A stretch of 59,669 bases of DNA. Source: Leucogyrophana mollusca. Its lineage: Eukaryota; Basidiomycota; Agaricomycetes; Boletales. The position numbers and the translations under genes were made by a program. The stretch covers positions 1-59,669 of the forward strand of contig MU266503.1 in assembly GCA_021014945.1 (NCBI GenBank), read 5' to 3'. The notes under the pieces were generated by a model that was not told where the DNA came from, made no database searches, and worked only from the letters and a program-made list of their open reading frames with translations. Of the stretch, positions 42,996 through 53,476 are shown in pieces; the first letter of the stretch is position 1; each line of letters opens with the position of its first letter.

Positions 42996-45070
42996 TCACC
43001 GAGCATATGGATGATAACTGTGCTGCCCTCTCTGTCCGGGCCTCTGTGGTCCAACACCTGGACCTCCGGGACCACCTTGCGCGCCTCTTGGCCCTCGTGG
43101 CACATTTGGGCCCATACCGCCGGGACCAGTCGGTATCATGCCTTGTCCTCCTCTGCCCATACCACCCATCCCAGGGCCGCCCATACCGCCCATGCCACCT
43201 CCAGGACCATTAGGCATTCCCATCCCGCCCGGCCCACCCATACCTCTTCCCATAGGCATCCCACCGCCATACCCTCCACCCCCTCCCATACCCCCCATCA
43301 TCGCAGGGTTCATCCCCATGTTTCCGCCCATGCCACCTCCCATCATCCCACCACCGCCCGCAATCTGAAACATCCGCGTGTAGAGCGCTGCAAGGGCCTG
43401 AGGATCAAATGGTGTATTTCCTGCAGCCGCAGGCGCGATTGGAGCAGCGTTGTTGAAGTTACCACCCTGTCCACCGAAGCCACCTTTGTTAAACTGTTGC
43501 TGTGGTTGTTGCTGTCCGCTCTCGTCCCCGTCACGTTGGTAGCGTGGTTGTGCTAGCTTCACGTCAATCTAAGTAGTGCAGAACCCGTCAGTTGGAGCTA
43601 CCACAGCCTGCGTTAGGAGCGAGTACATACCAATTTACCGTCAATCTCTAGGTTCCCGAAACCAAGGAATGGTTGCACGTTCGTGTCTTCGAATGATACG
43701 AATCCGAACCCCTTACTCCTTCCTGTCTCGCGGTCCAACATGACCGTCGAGTCGATGACTTTGCCAAACTGCGAGAAAAACTCCCGCATTGATTCGGAAG
43801 TGACACTGCCAGCAAGTCCACCGATAAACAGCTTCGTAGCACGCTGATGTTCTTGTCGGGGAATAGCCCTTTTTGGGTCGATCTTGAACAAGGCACATGA
43901 TTTAGAATGAACGGCACCCGCAAATCTAGGTAAGATGAGGTACGTACTATTTTACCATCCAGGAAGTGCTCCCGGACCATAACAGCATTCACGCTCGCGG
44001 GATCTTCAAAAGTCAAGAAGGCGAAACATCTTGATCTACCCGCTGCGTCACGCATGATGGTGCACGCATCTACTTTACCGAACTGCGAAAAGTAGTTCCT
44101 GAGGGATTCTGGCACAGTAGCCCTACTTTAGTACTACTGTTCGGTACAAAGCAGGCAGTGACGGCGTAAGTACCATCGGTTGTATCCCAGTTGAGACCGC
44201 CAATGAACATCTTGCTATAGACATGCGTGGAGGTAGCATGGACGATAGACGAATGTGGGTAGACGAGCGAGTATATGGAAAGCAAAATTTGCTATTAGTG
44301 TTTCTGTAAAGACAGTAGATGTTATGACAGAAAAGAAAAGGAAGGACGCTACTGTGTCTGTGTGCTGTGCTAGCCTAGCCTAGACGTAGAGAATCCAGAT
44401 ATGCTAGAGCTAGCCTAGTCCTAGTCGACAAGCTGAGTAGCTAGGCGATACGGCGGTGGACTGACTACACAGCCAGAGGCATCCGGGATGATGGCGTGAC
44501 TTCGCGTCAATCATACCACTCGGCAACCCTCGAAGCATCATTGCGAAGATGCAAGACTAGTCATATTAGCGCGAATACCTTGGCTTTACTCACCCTTCGT
44601 CTTTCATCTCCGAAGGCCGTATACTACGTTCAGGCATCTGAGCATGGTCATACCCACCGCTTGCTTGGTGAAGTGCACGATCGTCGAAATCCGAGGAAGA
44701 TGGTTGTTGGTAAGTGGGAATTTGCTGTGTCCCTGGGACCACATAGGAGGAAGATGTAGCTTGCGCCGACGATGCAGTATAGTCCTCGTATGTCTGGATA
44801 GCGCTCGTCTCAGGAGCGGATGTCTGGCCTGTAGACACTACCGGGGGAGACTCCTGCTTTAATTGAGGCGCCTTGGCAGGTGTGGGCGCTTGAGGTTCCA
44901 CTGGAGCTTCTGACGCAGAAGTTTCCTCGGTTTTTGGTTGTTCCGCACTGTCTACTGCAGAGAAGTCTGTCTCATCGTTCCCGTACAGATCTGGGGGCGA
45001 AATCAATTCCTCGGCGCATCCCTACGCAGAAACACCTACCTCCGTACAGATCAGCGTCAAGTTCAGACAT
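42996..45070 (-). CDS. Two-RRM RNA-binding protein, Hrp1/Nab4-like
   Basis: An hnRNP-type protein of about 465 residues. An acidic and Gln/Ser/Pro-rich N-terminus (about residues 1-140) precedes RRM1 (KMFIGGLNWDTTDESLRNYF, with RNP1 SRCFAFLTF lacking the usual Gly) and RRM2 (KLFIGGLAGSVTSESMREFF, with RNP1 SKGFGFVSF). A linker carries KRAIPRQEHQ. A Gly/Met/Pro-rich C-terminus follows (GGMGGNMGMNPAMMGGMGG). The layout matches yeast Hrp1, the cleavage factor IB subunit that marks poly(A) sites and shuttles mRNA, and animal DAZAP1/Musashi. Which of these it equals is inference. The first intron (44991-45039) separates a 31-nt first exon and is bracketed by an 11-bp repeat that leaves DLYG encoded twice (ADLYG-DLYGN). 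The C-terminal repeat could support phase separation. Confidence 0.88.
44981..45052 (-). repeat. 11-bp direct repeat across intron 1 of the RRM gene
   Basis: CCGTACAGATC (plus strand) occurs at 44981-44991 and at 45042-45052, 61 bases apart. On the coding strand, GATCTGTACGG stands at the end of exon 1 and again over the start of exon 2. Splicing removes 49 bases, so 12 coding bases remain duplicated (DLYG twice). Confidence 0.85.
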
Positions 45071-45372
45071 GGTGGTGGTTCAGGTGAGAGTTTAAAAAGC
45101 GGCTCCGGTAAATGTCACCAGTCACAGTTTTCTACTTCGCCACCTTTCCCACGGGAGTCGCCATATGGCGGGCGGACTTAACGGCCTGTTCCTACTTATA
45201 TGCCCCGAGAAATTTCTCAGTTCCGCCACAGTTCCGTTGACAATCGGTGACACACGATTGGACTACGATCGGATTATCGACTGACTCATAACATTGTGCT
45301 CTTGACATCTCTCGTCAACTTCGTGAGTCCACCCAGACCTGCAGCAAATTTTCGCGTCCTAAGTTCACCCCG

Positions 45373-46304
45373 ATGGATACTCACCAGGCAAAGAAGGATG
45401 TGACCGTTGGCATTCTTGGTGAGCCGGGTTGACGCAAATATCAAACGTGCGCTGAATTCGATGTATTAGCGCTCCAGGGCGCCTTTGCTGAACACCAGGT
45501 CGCCCTTCAAAAACTTTCTTGCCAAAAAAAGGTCGTAATCGTCCTCGTGCGTGTGGCGGACGACCTTGCAAGATGTGACGCTTTAATAATACCCGGTGGA
45601 GGTATGCTTTCGGGCTGAGGTGAACAGGCCGTTCTGCAAGCTGAAGAATTTCCAGAATCTACGACGATTGCACTCCTAGCCCGCCTAGCTGGGCTTTTGG
45701 AGCCTCTACGACTATTCCTAAAGAAAAAGCCTGTATGGGGAACGTGCGCTGGGGCAATCCTCCTTGCGCAAGCAGTAGAAAACACAAAAAAAGGAGGCCA
45801 AGAGCTTTTGGGAGGCATGTCTGTGACAGTCGCTCGAAATGGATGGGGATCTCAGGTATATCTCACAATTCCTCGCTTTTTATTAGCTCACACGACGCTG
45901 CGAACCGTAGGTAGAATCGTTTGAAGCGCCTCTTCTGGTGGATGGGCTACGTGATCCTGATCAGTCTTTTACTGGCGTGTTCATCCGTGCTCCGGTAGGT
46001 GCAATCTATTTTGCCCTTACCATCCTAACCCAGGTGCCTCCTTTAGGTCGTTCTCTCCCTGAGTCCATCACCCGAAGACCCCCCATTAGAGATCATCGCG
46101 CGATTACCTGCTGGGCTACTGCCTCGCTCTCAGACCCTTGTGTCCCCTGACGAAGATGACACTGACCCACGTGATCCAAGGACGATCGTGGCGATACGGC
46201 AGGGACGCCATATGTTGACTACGTTCCATCCTGAGCTCACAAAAGACAGTCGTTTTCATGAATACTTCGTACGGGCATGTGTCCTGCCATCCCTTTCGCC
46301 GTGA
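45373..46304 (+). CDS. SNO1: Pyridoxal 5'-phosphate synthase glutaminase (SNO/PdxT)
   Basis: Class I glutamine amidotransferase that supplies ammonia to the SNZ/PdxS synthase for de novo vitamin B6 synthesis in the cytosol. Five exons (45373-45418, 45470-45601, 45656-45855, 45911-45994, 46047-46304) give 239 residues, the standard length. Motifs: [37 protein letters not shown], the nucleophile loop [13 protein letters not shown] (Cys), [27 protein letters not shown], and the His-x-Glu pair in [10 protein letters not shown]. All triad residues are present. The start ([15 protein letters not shown]) is 302 bases from the divergent RRM gene. The synthase partner SNZ is not in this window. In yeast SNO and SNZ are paired, so its absence next door only means the pair is unlinked here. 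Confidence 0.95.
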
Positions 46305-46772
46305 ATCCTCGAGTCATATCTCATAGATATAATACGCAGGCTCTTTAGAACTCATATCTTCATATATTCGAGGGCCGAACCCTCTATTTTGTCTGCTGGA
46401 GATACTTGCTTCGTGCCAAATATTCAGATTCGTGAGACCCTCTCGTAAGTACCTTTTGTCGTGGCTGCCAGACTAATAATAACGTTATCATGAACGGCAG
46501 CCATCAGATACAATGACGGGTGCCTCTCACACCTTATCGATTGTCGCGAAGCTTCCATCGAGTCCAACCGCGTCCAACCACATGGACTCATCTCATGTGC
46601 CGTTCAGAGAATAAATAGACCCAGCCCTCGGACCACAACGTAGAAGCATCGCCATATGCCTCCTAAGCGGCAATGAGCTCACGTACGATGTATAAAAGCC
46701 GAGCGTCAAAGCACCCCAGAATGCCACCCATCCCGAGTTTGCTAGCAGCCGAATTCTGTCCGCAATCCGGTC
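46305..46772. other. Intergenic region upstream of the carboxypeptidase
   Basis: Contains the SNO 3' flank and the carboxypeptidase promoter. Besides the TATA box listed next, no further feature is seen. Confidence 0.4.
46691..46698 (+). promoter_or_regulatory. TATA box of the carboxypeptidase gene
   Basis: TATAAAAG lies about 80 bases before the carboxypeptidase ATG, a canonical sequence and distance. Confidence 0.6.
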
Positions 46773-49169
46773 ATGGTGCTCCCCATTCTCCTCGTCTCTC
46801 TTCTAGCGGCCTTCGGCGCCACAGTTGGCGCGCGCAAGATCACCAGGGATGATATGAGGGCACACCAACTCGAGGCTGCAAAGCGCTGGAAGACCACTGC
46901 TCACGCAGGCATCAAGCGGAGCACTGGCGTGCAAAATATCACATTCTCCAATCCTAGAGCCTCTGGTGAGCGTGCACTATTCATGAGTCCCCGTGTTTCT
47001 GTTGATCAGACAATGGCGGAGGGCAGAGTTCTATGTGAACGGGTCATCTTTGCCGCTGGTTGATTTCGACATAGGCCCCAGCTGGGCGGGTTTGTTGCCC
47101 ATCAGCAATAGTCCGAATGAGACTCGTCAGGTGGGGCGGGCTTATCTATCGCGCGCGCTCCGATGCGTACCTAACCACACTCACTTAGCTCTATTTCTGG
47201 TTCTTCCCTCCGGGACCACAAGGGAGCCTGGATGACTTGATCTTCTGGTACTTTCCGACTTTTGTTACCTTTCTTTCGGACGCTGAAGTCTGACGCTGGC
47301 AGGACAAATGGCGGCCCCGGATGCTCTTCTCTCGAAGGACTCCTTCAGGAAAACGGGGTGAGCACATTCCGCTTGTCCATCCTTGGTATTGCGTTTGCTT
47401 ATGTTTTTAGCCCCTGAGCTGGGCTTGGGGACAAGCCAAGCCTACCGTCAACGAGCACAGTTGGACGAACCTTTCTAGTGTTCTGTGGGTGGAACAACCC
47501 GTTGGTACCGGATTCTCGCAAGGCACGCCTAATATTCAGGTGTGTCTCCATTTACTTGCTCTCGTGGTCGCGGGAGCCCATTTCCGTCTGTCACCCAGAA
47601 CGAAGATGAGCTTGCGGAACAACTTGTTGGATTTATGCAGCAGTTCCTCGAGGTATTCTCAGAGCTGAAGGGAAAGAAGCTGTATTTGACAGGAGAAAGT
47701 GTGAGTGTGACAAGTAGTCTGTGCTACGGAGGCCTAACGTGTAGTCGCAGTATGCCGGAACTTATGTGCCATGTAAGCTCGTTCGCAATACTTCCGAGCA
47801 TGTCGCTAACGATGTCGATGCTCAGACATTGCAAACTACATCTATGAGAATCCTACCCTTTTGGATCTTTCCCTTCAGGGTATTTGGGTCAGCGATCGTA
47901 AGCTTCTTTTCGCAACTGCATACGATGATCATCACCTCAAGTGGTCCTTAGCCTCTCTTTCGTGGGATGTTGTTCAGGAAGAAATCCCCGCAGTGGATTT
48001 CGTTCACAAATATGCCGGTCTATTCTCCTTCAAGTATGTCGATCATTGCCGTTTTCCTTCCATACCTCACACTCCCATAGCCAAACATTCATGGACAAAC
48101 TGGACAAGAAGGCGGCACGCTGTAACTATACTGGCTACGTTGACAAATATGTTACCTATCCTCCAGCGGGACTACTTCCGCTGCCAGGTACCTCGGTTGA
48201 GTTCGACAAGGGTTGCGATGTGTGGGATGATATCTTCAACCATGCGCTGATCATCAACCCGGCATTCGATATATACCGTATATGGGACACAGTATGTGTC
48301 TTCACTCCTTAACCCCCAGTCGTTTTGCTAATGCACGACAGTATCCTATTCTGTGGGACGTCCTCGGATTCCCGTGAGTTGTGTTATCGGGAGCGCGCGA
48401 AACAATCAATTCTGACTTGGTGTCTTTGCCCTTACCAGCGGCTCGTTCCCTCAGAAGCAGTCTCCGATCTACTTCAACCGCAAGGAAGTCAAAGAAGCCA
48501 TCCATGCCCCTATCGACACGAAATGGACAGAATGTTCGAACGTCAATGTTTTCCCTGACGGTGATCAGAGCTTGCCGCCGGTGTTCACCGTAATGCCGAA
48601 CGTCATTGAGAAGAGTCAGCGGAGTGTCATTGTTCATGGGCTTGCGGACTTTATCCTTATCGCAGAAGGGTAGGTTGCTTCATCTCCCCCTCGGAATGTG
48701 GCTGAATTCCCCTTAGAACAAGAATCGTCATTCAGAAGTGAGTGATATCCCCTTCGCGTCGTCGAACTTATATTTTCGGGTACTGAACTCCAAGCAAGTA
48801 TGACCTGTGAGTAAACTTCTGCTGGTCGGGTGGGGGTACATGGCTCACAACAGTAACAGGGAATGGCCTTCAAGGATTCCAGACACCTATCGCTAACGAT
48901 AGCTTCATTGTTGACGGAGTTGGTGCATATGGCACAATGCATTCGGAACGCGGACTCACTTATTACGAGGTAGCGCTCAGTGGACACATGTAAGCGCCTT
49001 TCTGAGTCTGCAGGCTAATGTTGACCGTTGAATCCCCAGGGTCCCACAATTCGCTCCAGTGGTAAGTGAAATATTAGCTTTAGTCATATGGTCCAACTAA
49101 ACGTGCGTCCTTGCGCAGGCTGCTTTTCAGATCATGCAATACCTTATGGGATTCAGAGATACCCCGTAG
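46773..49169 (+). CDS. Secreted serine carboxypeptidase, S10 family
   Basis: Removes C-terminal residues from peptides, outside the cell or in the vacuole. A signal peptide (MVLPILLVSLLAAFGATVGA) is followed by a propeptide-like helix. Many short exons join in frame into roughly 500-550 residues. Landmarks: DLIFWTNGGPGCSSLEGLL (oxyanion region), NLSSVLWVEQPVGTGFS, LYLTGESYAGTYVPYIA with the catalytic Ser split over an intron after GES, GLADFILIAEGTRIVIQN with the catalytic Asp, and LSGHMVPQFAPVAAF with the catalytic His. Several N-glycosylation sites occur (NITF, NGSS, NETR, NLSS, NYTG, NDSF). An exon of only 8 nt (48799-48806, TATGACCT) is required to build IQNMTWNG. It ends at 49169 (FRDTP then stop). 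All three catalytic residues are present. Confidence 0.92.
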
Positions 49170-49260
49170 ATCCTTTTGACTCACTTGACCGGTGGCTGAC
49201 TCCCCTGCCCCCGAGGCGCATCGCGTGCATTACTCACCAGTCTCCCGGGACCCACCATGT

Positions 49261-49612
49261 AATGCACACATTATGCGGCCCCGAACCTTGTATACCTAAG
49301 TCTTATCCGTTTATTCAAACTCCAGTCCACACCCCCTCCGAATTAGGCCGCACTTCAAAGCGCACCAGAGGAGCGCCGACGTGGTCGCAGTCCTCCCTTT
49401 TCGTGCTGCAACCTGAGAGAGGCACAGTAGAGTCATTCAGCACCACTTCAACACTAGTGAGACTAAGAAGCCCTGAGCGATGCGCAGTATAACACAGGGC
49501 CAGCCCAAAGTCTCGGTCCTGTGAGCGATTGTTCATGTAACCCAGATGATGGATCGTTGCATGACGTGTGGAATCGACACCCGATCCCTGAATCCCGGAC
49601 CTGGTGACTCAA
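49261..49612. repeat. Diverged direct repeat, copy A
   Basis: Matches 52970-53342 in the same orientation. Shared runs in the same order include GCACACA, CCCCGAAC, CTTATCCG, CCACACCCCCTCCGA, CAGTATAACAC, GCCCAAAGTCTCGGTCC, AACCCAGATGATGGAT versus AACCCAGATGATAGAT, and the closing GTGACTCA versus GCTGACTCA. It lies just past the carboxypeptidase and beside the 3' end of P450 copy 2. Confidence 0.75.
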
Positions 49613-49654
49613 TTGTATAGAAAGTAAATTTCCAAAGGAAAGACAAAACCGTTG

Positions 49655-52285
49655 AGACAGCTCATATAAGCAAGCCTTCGGTCGCCACTCAGTCCAAGCG
49701 ACGAACTCTCAGTGGCACCATACATCCGTCCTCCCCTTCAATCTTCGGGCGAGGTAACACACCTCTTGCTAAATCGATCTTGGTCTCAGGACCATCCCGC
49801 AACTCAAAAGAGAAATTTTTAATGAGGACGGACAGAACAGCCTGAAATCATGACAATCAAAAGGTCGATCTTGGCAACAGCAACGGGCTGGCTTACTTTG
49901 AATTCTGCCACTGCGAACCCCTTTCCCAGACAGGTCCTCGGGCCATCGACGAAAGTCAATAGATGGCGGTGCCCCTGAATTTCCTTGGCCTTCTCAGAGA
50001 TGCCGTCTTCGTGTATCCATCTTTCCGGTTTGAAGTCTTTGGCATCACTTCCCCACAAGGCTGACGAGCGGTTTACGCTGTGCATGGGAACCAAAAGCAC
50101 CGTGCCTTTTGCCACGGAGATGCGGTCGATAAGTTGGCCCGACGTTGTTTGGATGGGCTCGCTAAGAGGGAGGACATCATCGTCTGCAGCCTGAAAATAA
50201 GGCGGGTTAGCAAATGTTGTTCTATGTCTAGACTTCAGCGGCGTACAAGGCGGTTCATCTCGGTGATTGGCGGGTGCAGACGAAGGACTTCATGCACAAC
50301 TGCGTCCAGGTAGGGTAGACCGCTGGTTAACTGATCCCACGTGGGGTCAGCACCACCAAGCTGTATTAACTCTTCTCTAAGCTTCTCTTGTGCGGCCTGG
50401 TCGCGAGAAAGTTCGAGAAGTGCCCACTTAAAATCGTGAGCAAGCGTAAGCTTATTGAAGTAGAACGATCGGCGAGAACGAACCGTCATGCTGACTATGT
50501 TAAGGCCGTCAGAACAGACAATAAAGTGACACATAAAGAAACCTACTTGACGTGGTTTCATAGCCGGCCAGAAGAAGGACTTTCATCTGCGGACACTCAG
50601 CTGGTACGTAGCTCTCAAGGACATGTTTAAACGAAGGATGGGTACCTGTGCCAGGACTTCCTCTTGCGACAGATGTAGCTCTGAGCCTGCATTCTCGGCC
50701 TTGACTGAATAAAAATCAGATGGGTCAACTCAATGCCCAGCAGCCAAAGAGGGAACACACGCACGCAACAACCCGATAATCGATTTTTCTTCGTGAATTC
50801 CGGTTACGCCTCCCTCTTTTTCCTTCCGCGTGCGAGCTAGCAATTGGTTGGATATGTCACCCATGCTGGCATTCAGCTTCTGAATGAGCTTTGTACGCGG
50901 ATTGGGTAATCTAACCAGCCACGGAAAGACTGGTGCAAGCGATACGAGGACCCCGAAGATCGGGGAGGGCTTAGCAGAAGAAAAAGAGTCGAATACTTCC
51001 GTAACGTCCGCGTGCTTTCCGTCCAATGACCCAAAATCGTGCGAGAATCCAGCTATGCCAATGGTGTCGAGTCTGCGCGGAACACGAGTGTCAGTAGACG
51101 TAGTAGCGATAGAGTAGGTCAAGATATGCGCATCCCGACACGCTTACGAAATGTGATTCATCCTGTCCGGGTGTCCTGTGTCAACCGCTGCGCCAAACCT
51201 ATGCAAGTGTAACGTACCATTGCTGAACTTCGATGATAGCACCATCTGGGTTTGATTCTAATATAAGGTCCCATGCCGCCTTGGTCTGATGCACTGAGGT
51301 AAATCATACCGTTAACCAAATTGGCAGAACACGTACCTTGTAAGCAGAGTCATAGAACACTGACGTGAGTTTGCGGATTGCAGCGATGCTGAAAGCCGGT
51401 GTCAACGATTTGCGTAGCCTGGAACGATCAAGAGGTACTTGAGATGTCAGATAATTCAGTGCGAGGTGTCATCTCCACGAACCGTCTATGTACTTCCCCC
51501 TCTGAGCCCAGCAGGCTCCCCTTTCCCAACTTGTAAACAATGTCAGTGACGGCCGCACAACGTGACTGCAAATAGAATGATCACACACAAGCATATCGGA
51601 GAAGACTTTGTTCAGAGGTGTGAGGACATAGGTGAAGCTTTCCCTGGCATAAAAGTGGGCGATCGCTTTGGGATCGCAAAGCACAACCTTGGAATTTCCC
51701 AAGGCTGACGGGAGTCTGTAAACCGACCCGTAGTCTTGCGCCCATTGCTCATACAAGGCGCCGGGATCCTTCGACTCGTTCAGGTCCTTCTGAAAACCGA
51801 AAAGAAAGTTCTGTCTCGGTGGGCCTCTGAGGTTCGTAGCTTTCAAATATCGCCTGGCTCGCTGGACGACGGTCACGAGGACCCAGCTAACCGCAAATAT
51901 AGCGACGGCATGCACTGGGCGCAGCGTAGGAATGGTTTCCGGTAGGATGACAGACATGTCGATGGCGATATAGGTCGACCGTCAGTGTTTCACTGGTCGC
52001 ATTATATTGTGCGATTGGGCGTTGAAGCCGAAGGCCGGCGTCACTGGGAAAAGAAAAAGTTATCCGAGTCTTGAAACCAGATGAAAGCGGCAGCGTCGCA
52101 GACCAATGCCAACAGCTGCTGCGGAATGATGAAGCCCAATAACATTAACAACGCAAGATTTCACCAGCCTGGCATCGGCCCATGAGGCGAACCTGTCGAG
52201 GAGTCTGTTCCAGCCCTTCCAAGGCGCTGTGAAGTACCACCCAGTAAGTCACAAGCTGGCAACCTGTGGAGTCTGACTCTCGGGA
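49655..52285 (-). repeat. Duplicated block, copy 2 (P450 with flanks)
   Basis: Inverted counterpart of 16.38-19.06 kb. Identity covers the upstream region (for example GAGGAGTCT, GGCGCTGTGA, CCCAGTAAG and TGGGCTTCATCAT on the coding strand), exons, introns and about 50 bases after the stop. The adjoining sugar transporter of copy 1 is not part of this block. Confidence 0.85.
49689..51957 (-). CDS. Cytochrome P450 monooxygenase, copy 2
   Basis: Close paralogue of the P450 at 16.7 kb with the same twelve-exon plan, including the 15-nt and 11-nt exons (the latter reads SISMT here). The anchor AVAIFAVSWVLVTVV, hinge GPPRQN, I-helix LLLAGYETTS, K-helix HEVLRLHPP, FKPERWIHEDG and haem loop FVDGPRTCLGKG are intact, so it should be active. 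Compared with copy 1 many stretches are identical (DTIGIAGFSHDFGSLDGKHAD, ISEKAKEIQGHRHLLTF). Differences gather in the N-terminal 50 residues and in the segment after DRISVAKGT (VLLVPMHSVNRSS versus LISIPMLSINRSL), which is near where substrate recognition sites fall in P450s. Substrate unknown. It lies between two diverged direct repeats and is followed by an MFS gene in divergent orientation. Confidence 0.95.
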
Positions 52286-52969
52286 CTACGTTCAAGTTAG
52301 TCTATCCAGGCGTTCGCCACTCGTCGAGAGGGACAGACCGCAGCAGGGCCGCAAGCAGCTGGAGGCGGCTCGCAGACTGCCCGCAGCTTTACTTCGCATG
52401 ATTCTATGAAAGATTGATGGTCCTACATTGGTCCAACAGGGAATTCTTCCACCTTCCAGTTCGGGAAGGCGTGGCGCCGTAGCAGACTGCCTACAGCTTT
52501 ACTTGCAAATTTAACTTTGAACAACATTGGGTCTCCCCCAGCGGATTCGAACCTTTGCCAGCACTGGGCATAAGTATGATTCCCTGCTTCCCTTGCATGC
52601 CATCACATCTCTGTCTCATGATTTAATCGCGCCAATCACTCACGTCTCTCAGCAATCTGACATTATCCCTCCCATCATCCATGCTTTCCAGATAGGGACA
52701 CGTAAATATTGAACAGCGTGAGTCCACAGTTTGGTGGCCTTCCAATATTGTCAATTATTGCTCATACACTACCTTCGCTGTGATGTTCTCCACACTGTCA
52801 CTTCGTCCTCCTTCATTCTCAACCGTGCCTCACTCAGCTTTTCATTCTCTCCATGACTCGGCTCATTCACTACTCACTCTCCGTGTGTTGCTGTACTAAC
52901 GTCGTGAATATCCACAATTTCTTTACTGGTACCCAAGTTTTCTGCCGGCGCAGCTCGGCCATTCTTGAT
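52286..52969. other. Non-coding stretch with short direct repeat and tRNA-like box
   Basis: Upstream of P450 copy 2. CAGACTGCCCGCAGCTTTACTT at about 52373-52394 recurs slightly changed as CAGACTGCCTACAGCTTTACTT at about 52485-52506. On the minus strand, GGTTCGAATCC at 52551-52561 matches the consensus internal B box of tRNA genes exactly, but no matching tRNA fold can be drawn. No protein gene is seen. Confidence 0.45.
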
Positions 52970-53342
52970 TGCATGGCGCACACACCCGACCCCGAACACT
53001 CCCCGAACGAAGCCTTATCCGCTTATACAAATGCTAGCCCACACCCCCTCCGATGGCCCCACCCTTGAGCGCACGAGAGAAGACTTGAAGTTCCGTGACC
53101 GCAGCCTAAGATTTGCGCGATAGTACTTTTCGGTTACTAGCGACACTGATAAACCCTGAGCTGCCCTGGGCGATGCCCAGTATAACACCAGACTGGCCCA
53201 AAGTCTCGGTCCCGAGAGCGACTGCTCAGGTAAGACAACCGGCATGACGGCGCTGCGCCAGGAACATTATAACCCAGATGATAGATATTCATGGCGTGTC
53301 GAATCAGCATCTGATCACCGAACCCTGGCCGTGCTGACTCAG
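52970..53342. repeat. Diverged direct repeat, copy B
   Basis: Counterpart of 49261-49612, same orientation, with several small insertions (for example about 25 bases between GCTCAGGTAAG and ATAACCCAG). It ends directly in front of the MFS gene and may include its promoter. Confidence 0.75.
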
Positions 53343-53476
53343 TGGCAATGCAAGCGCCCTGGTGGGTGATCCATCATCCCATGAATAAGTCGAAAAACAG
53401 CCGGGAGGTGAGCAACAAGGCTTGGATGTCTCCACGAGCCGCTGATCTCGAGTCTGGTCTCACACTGCACTCCACA

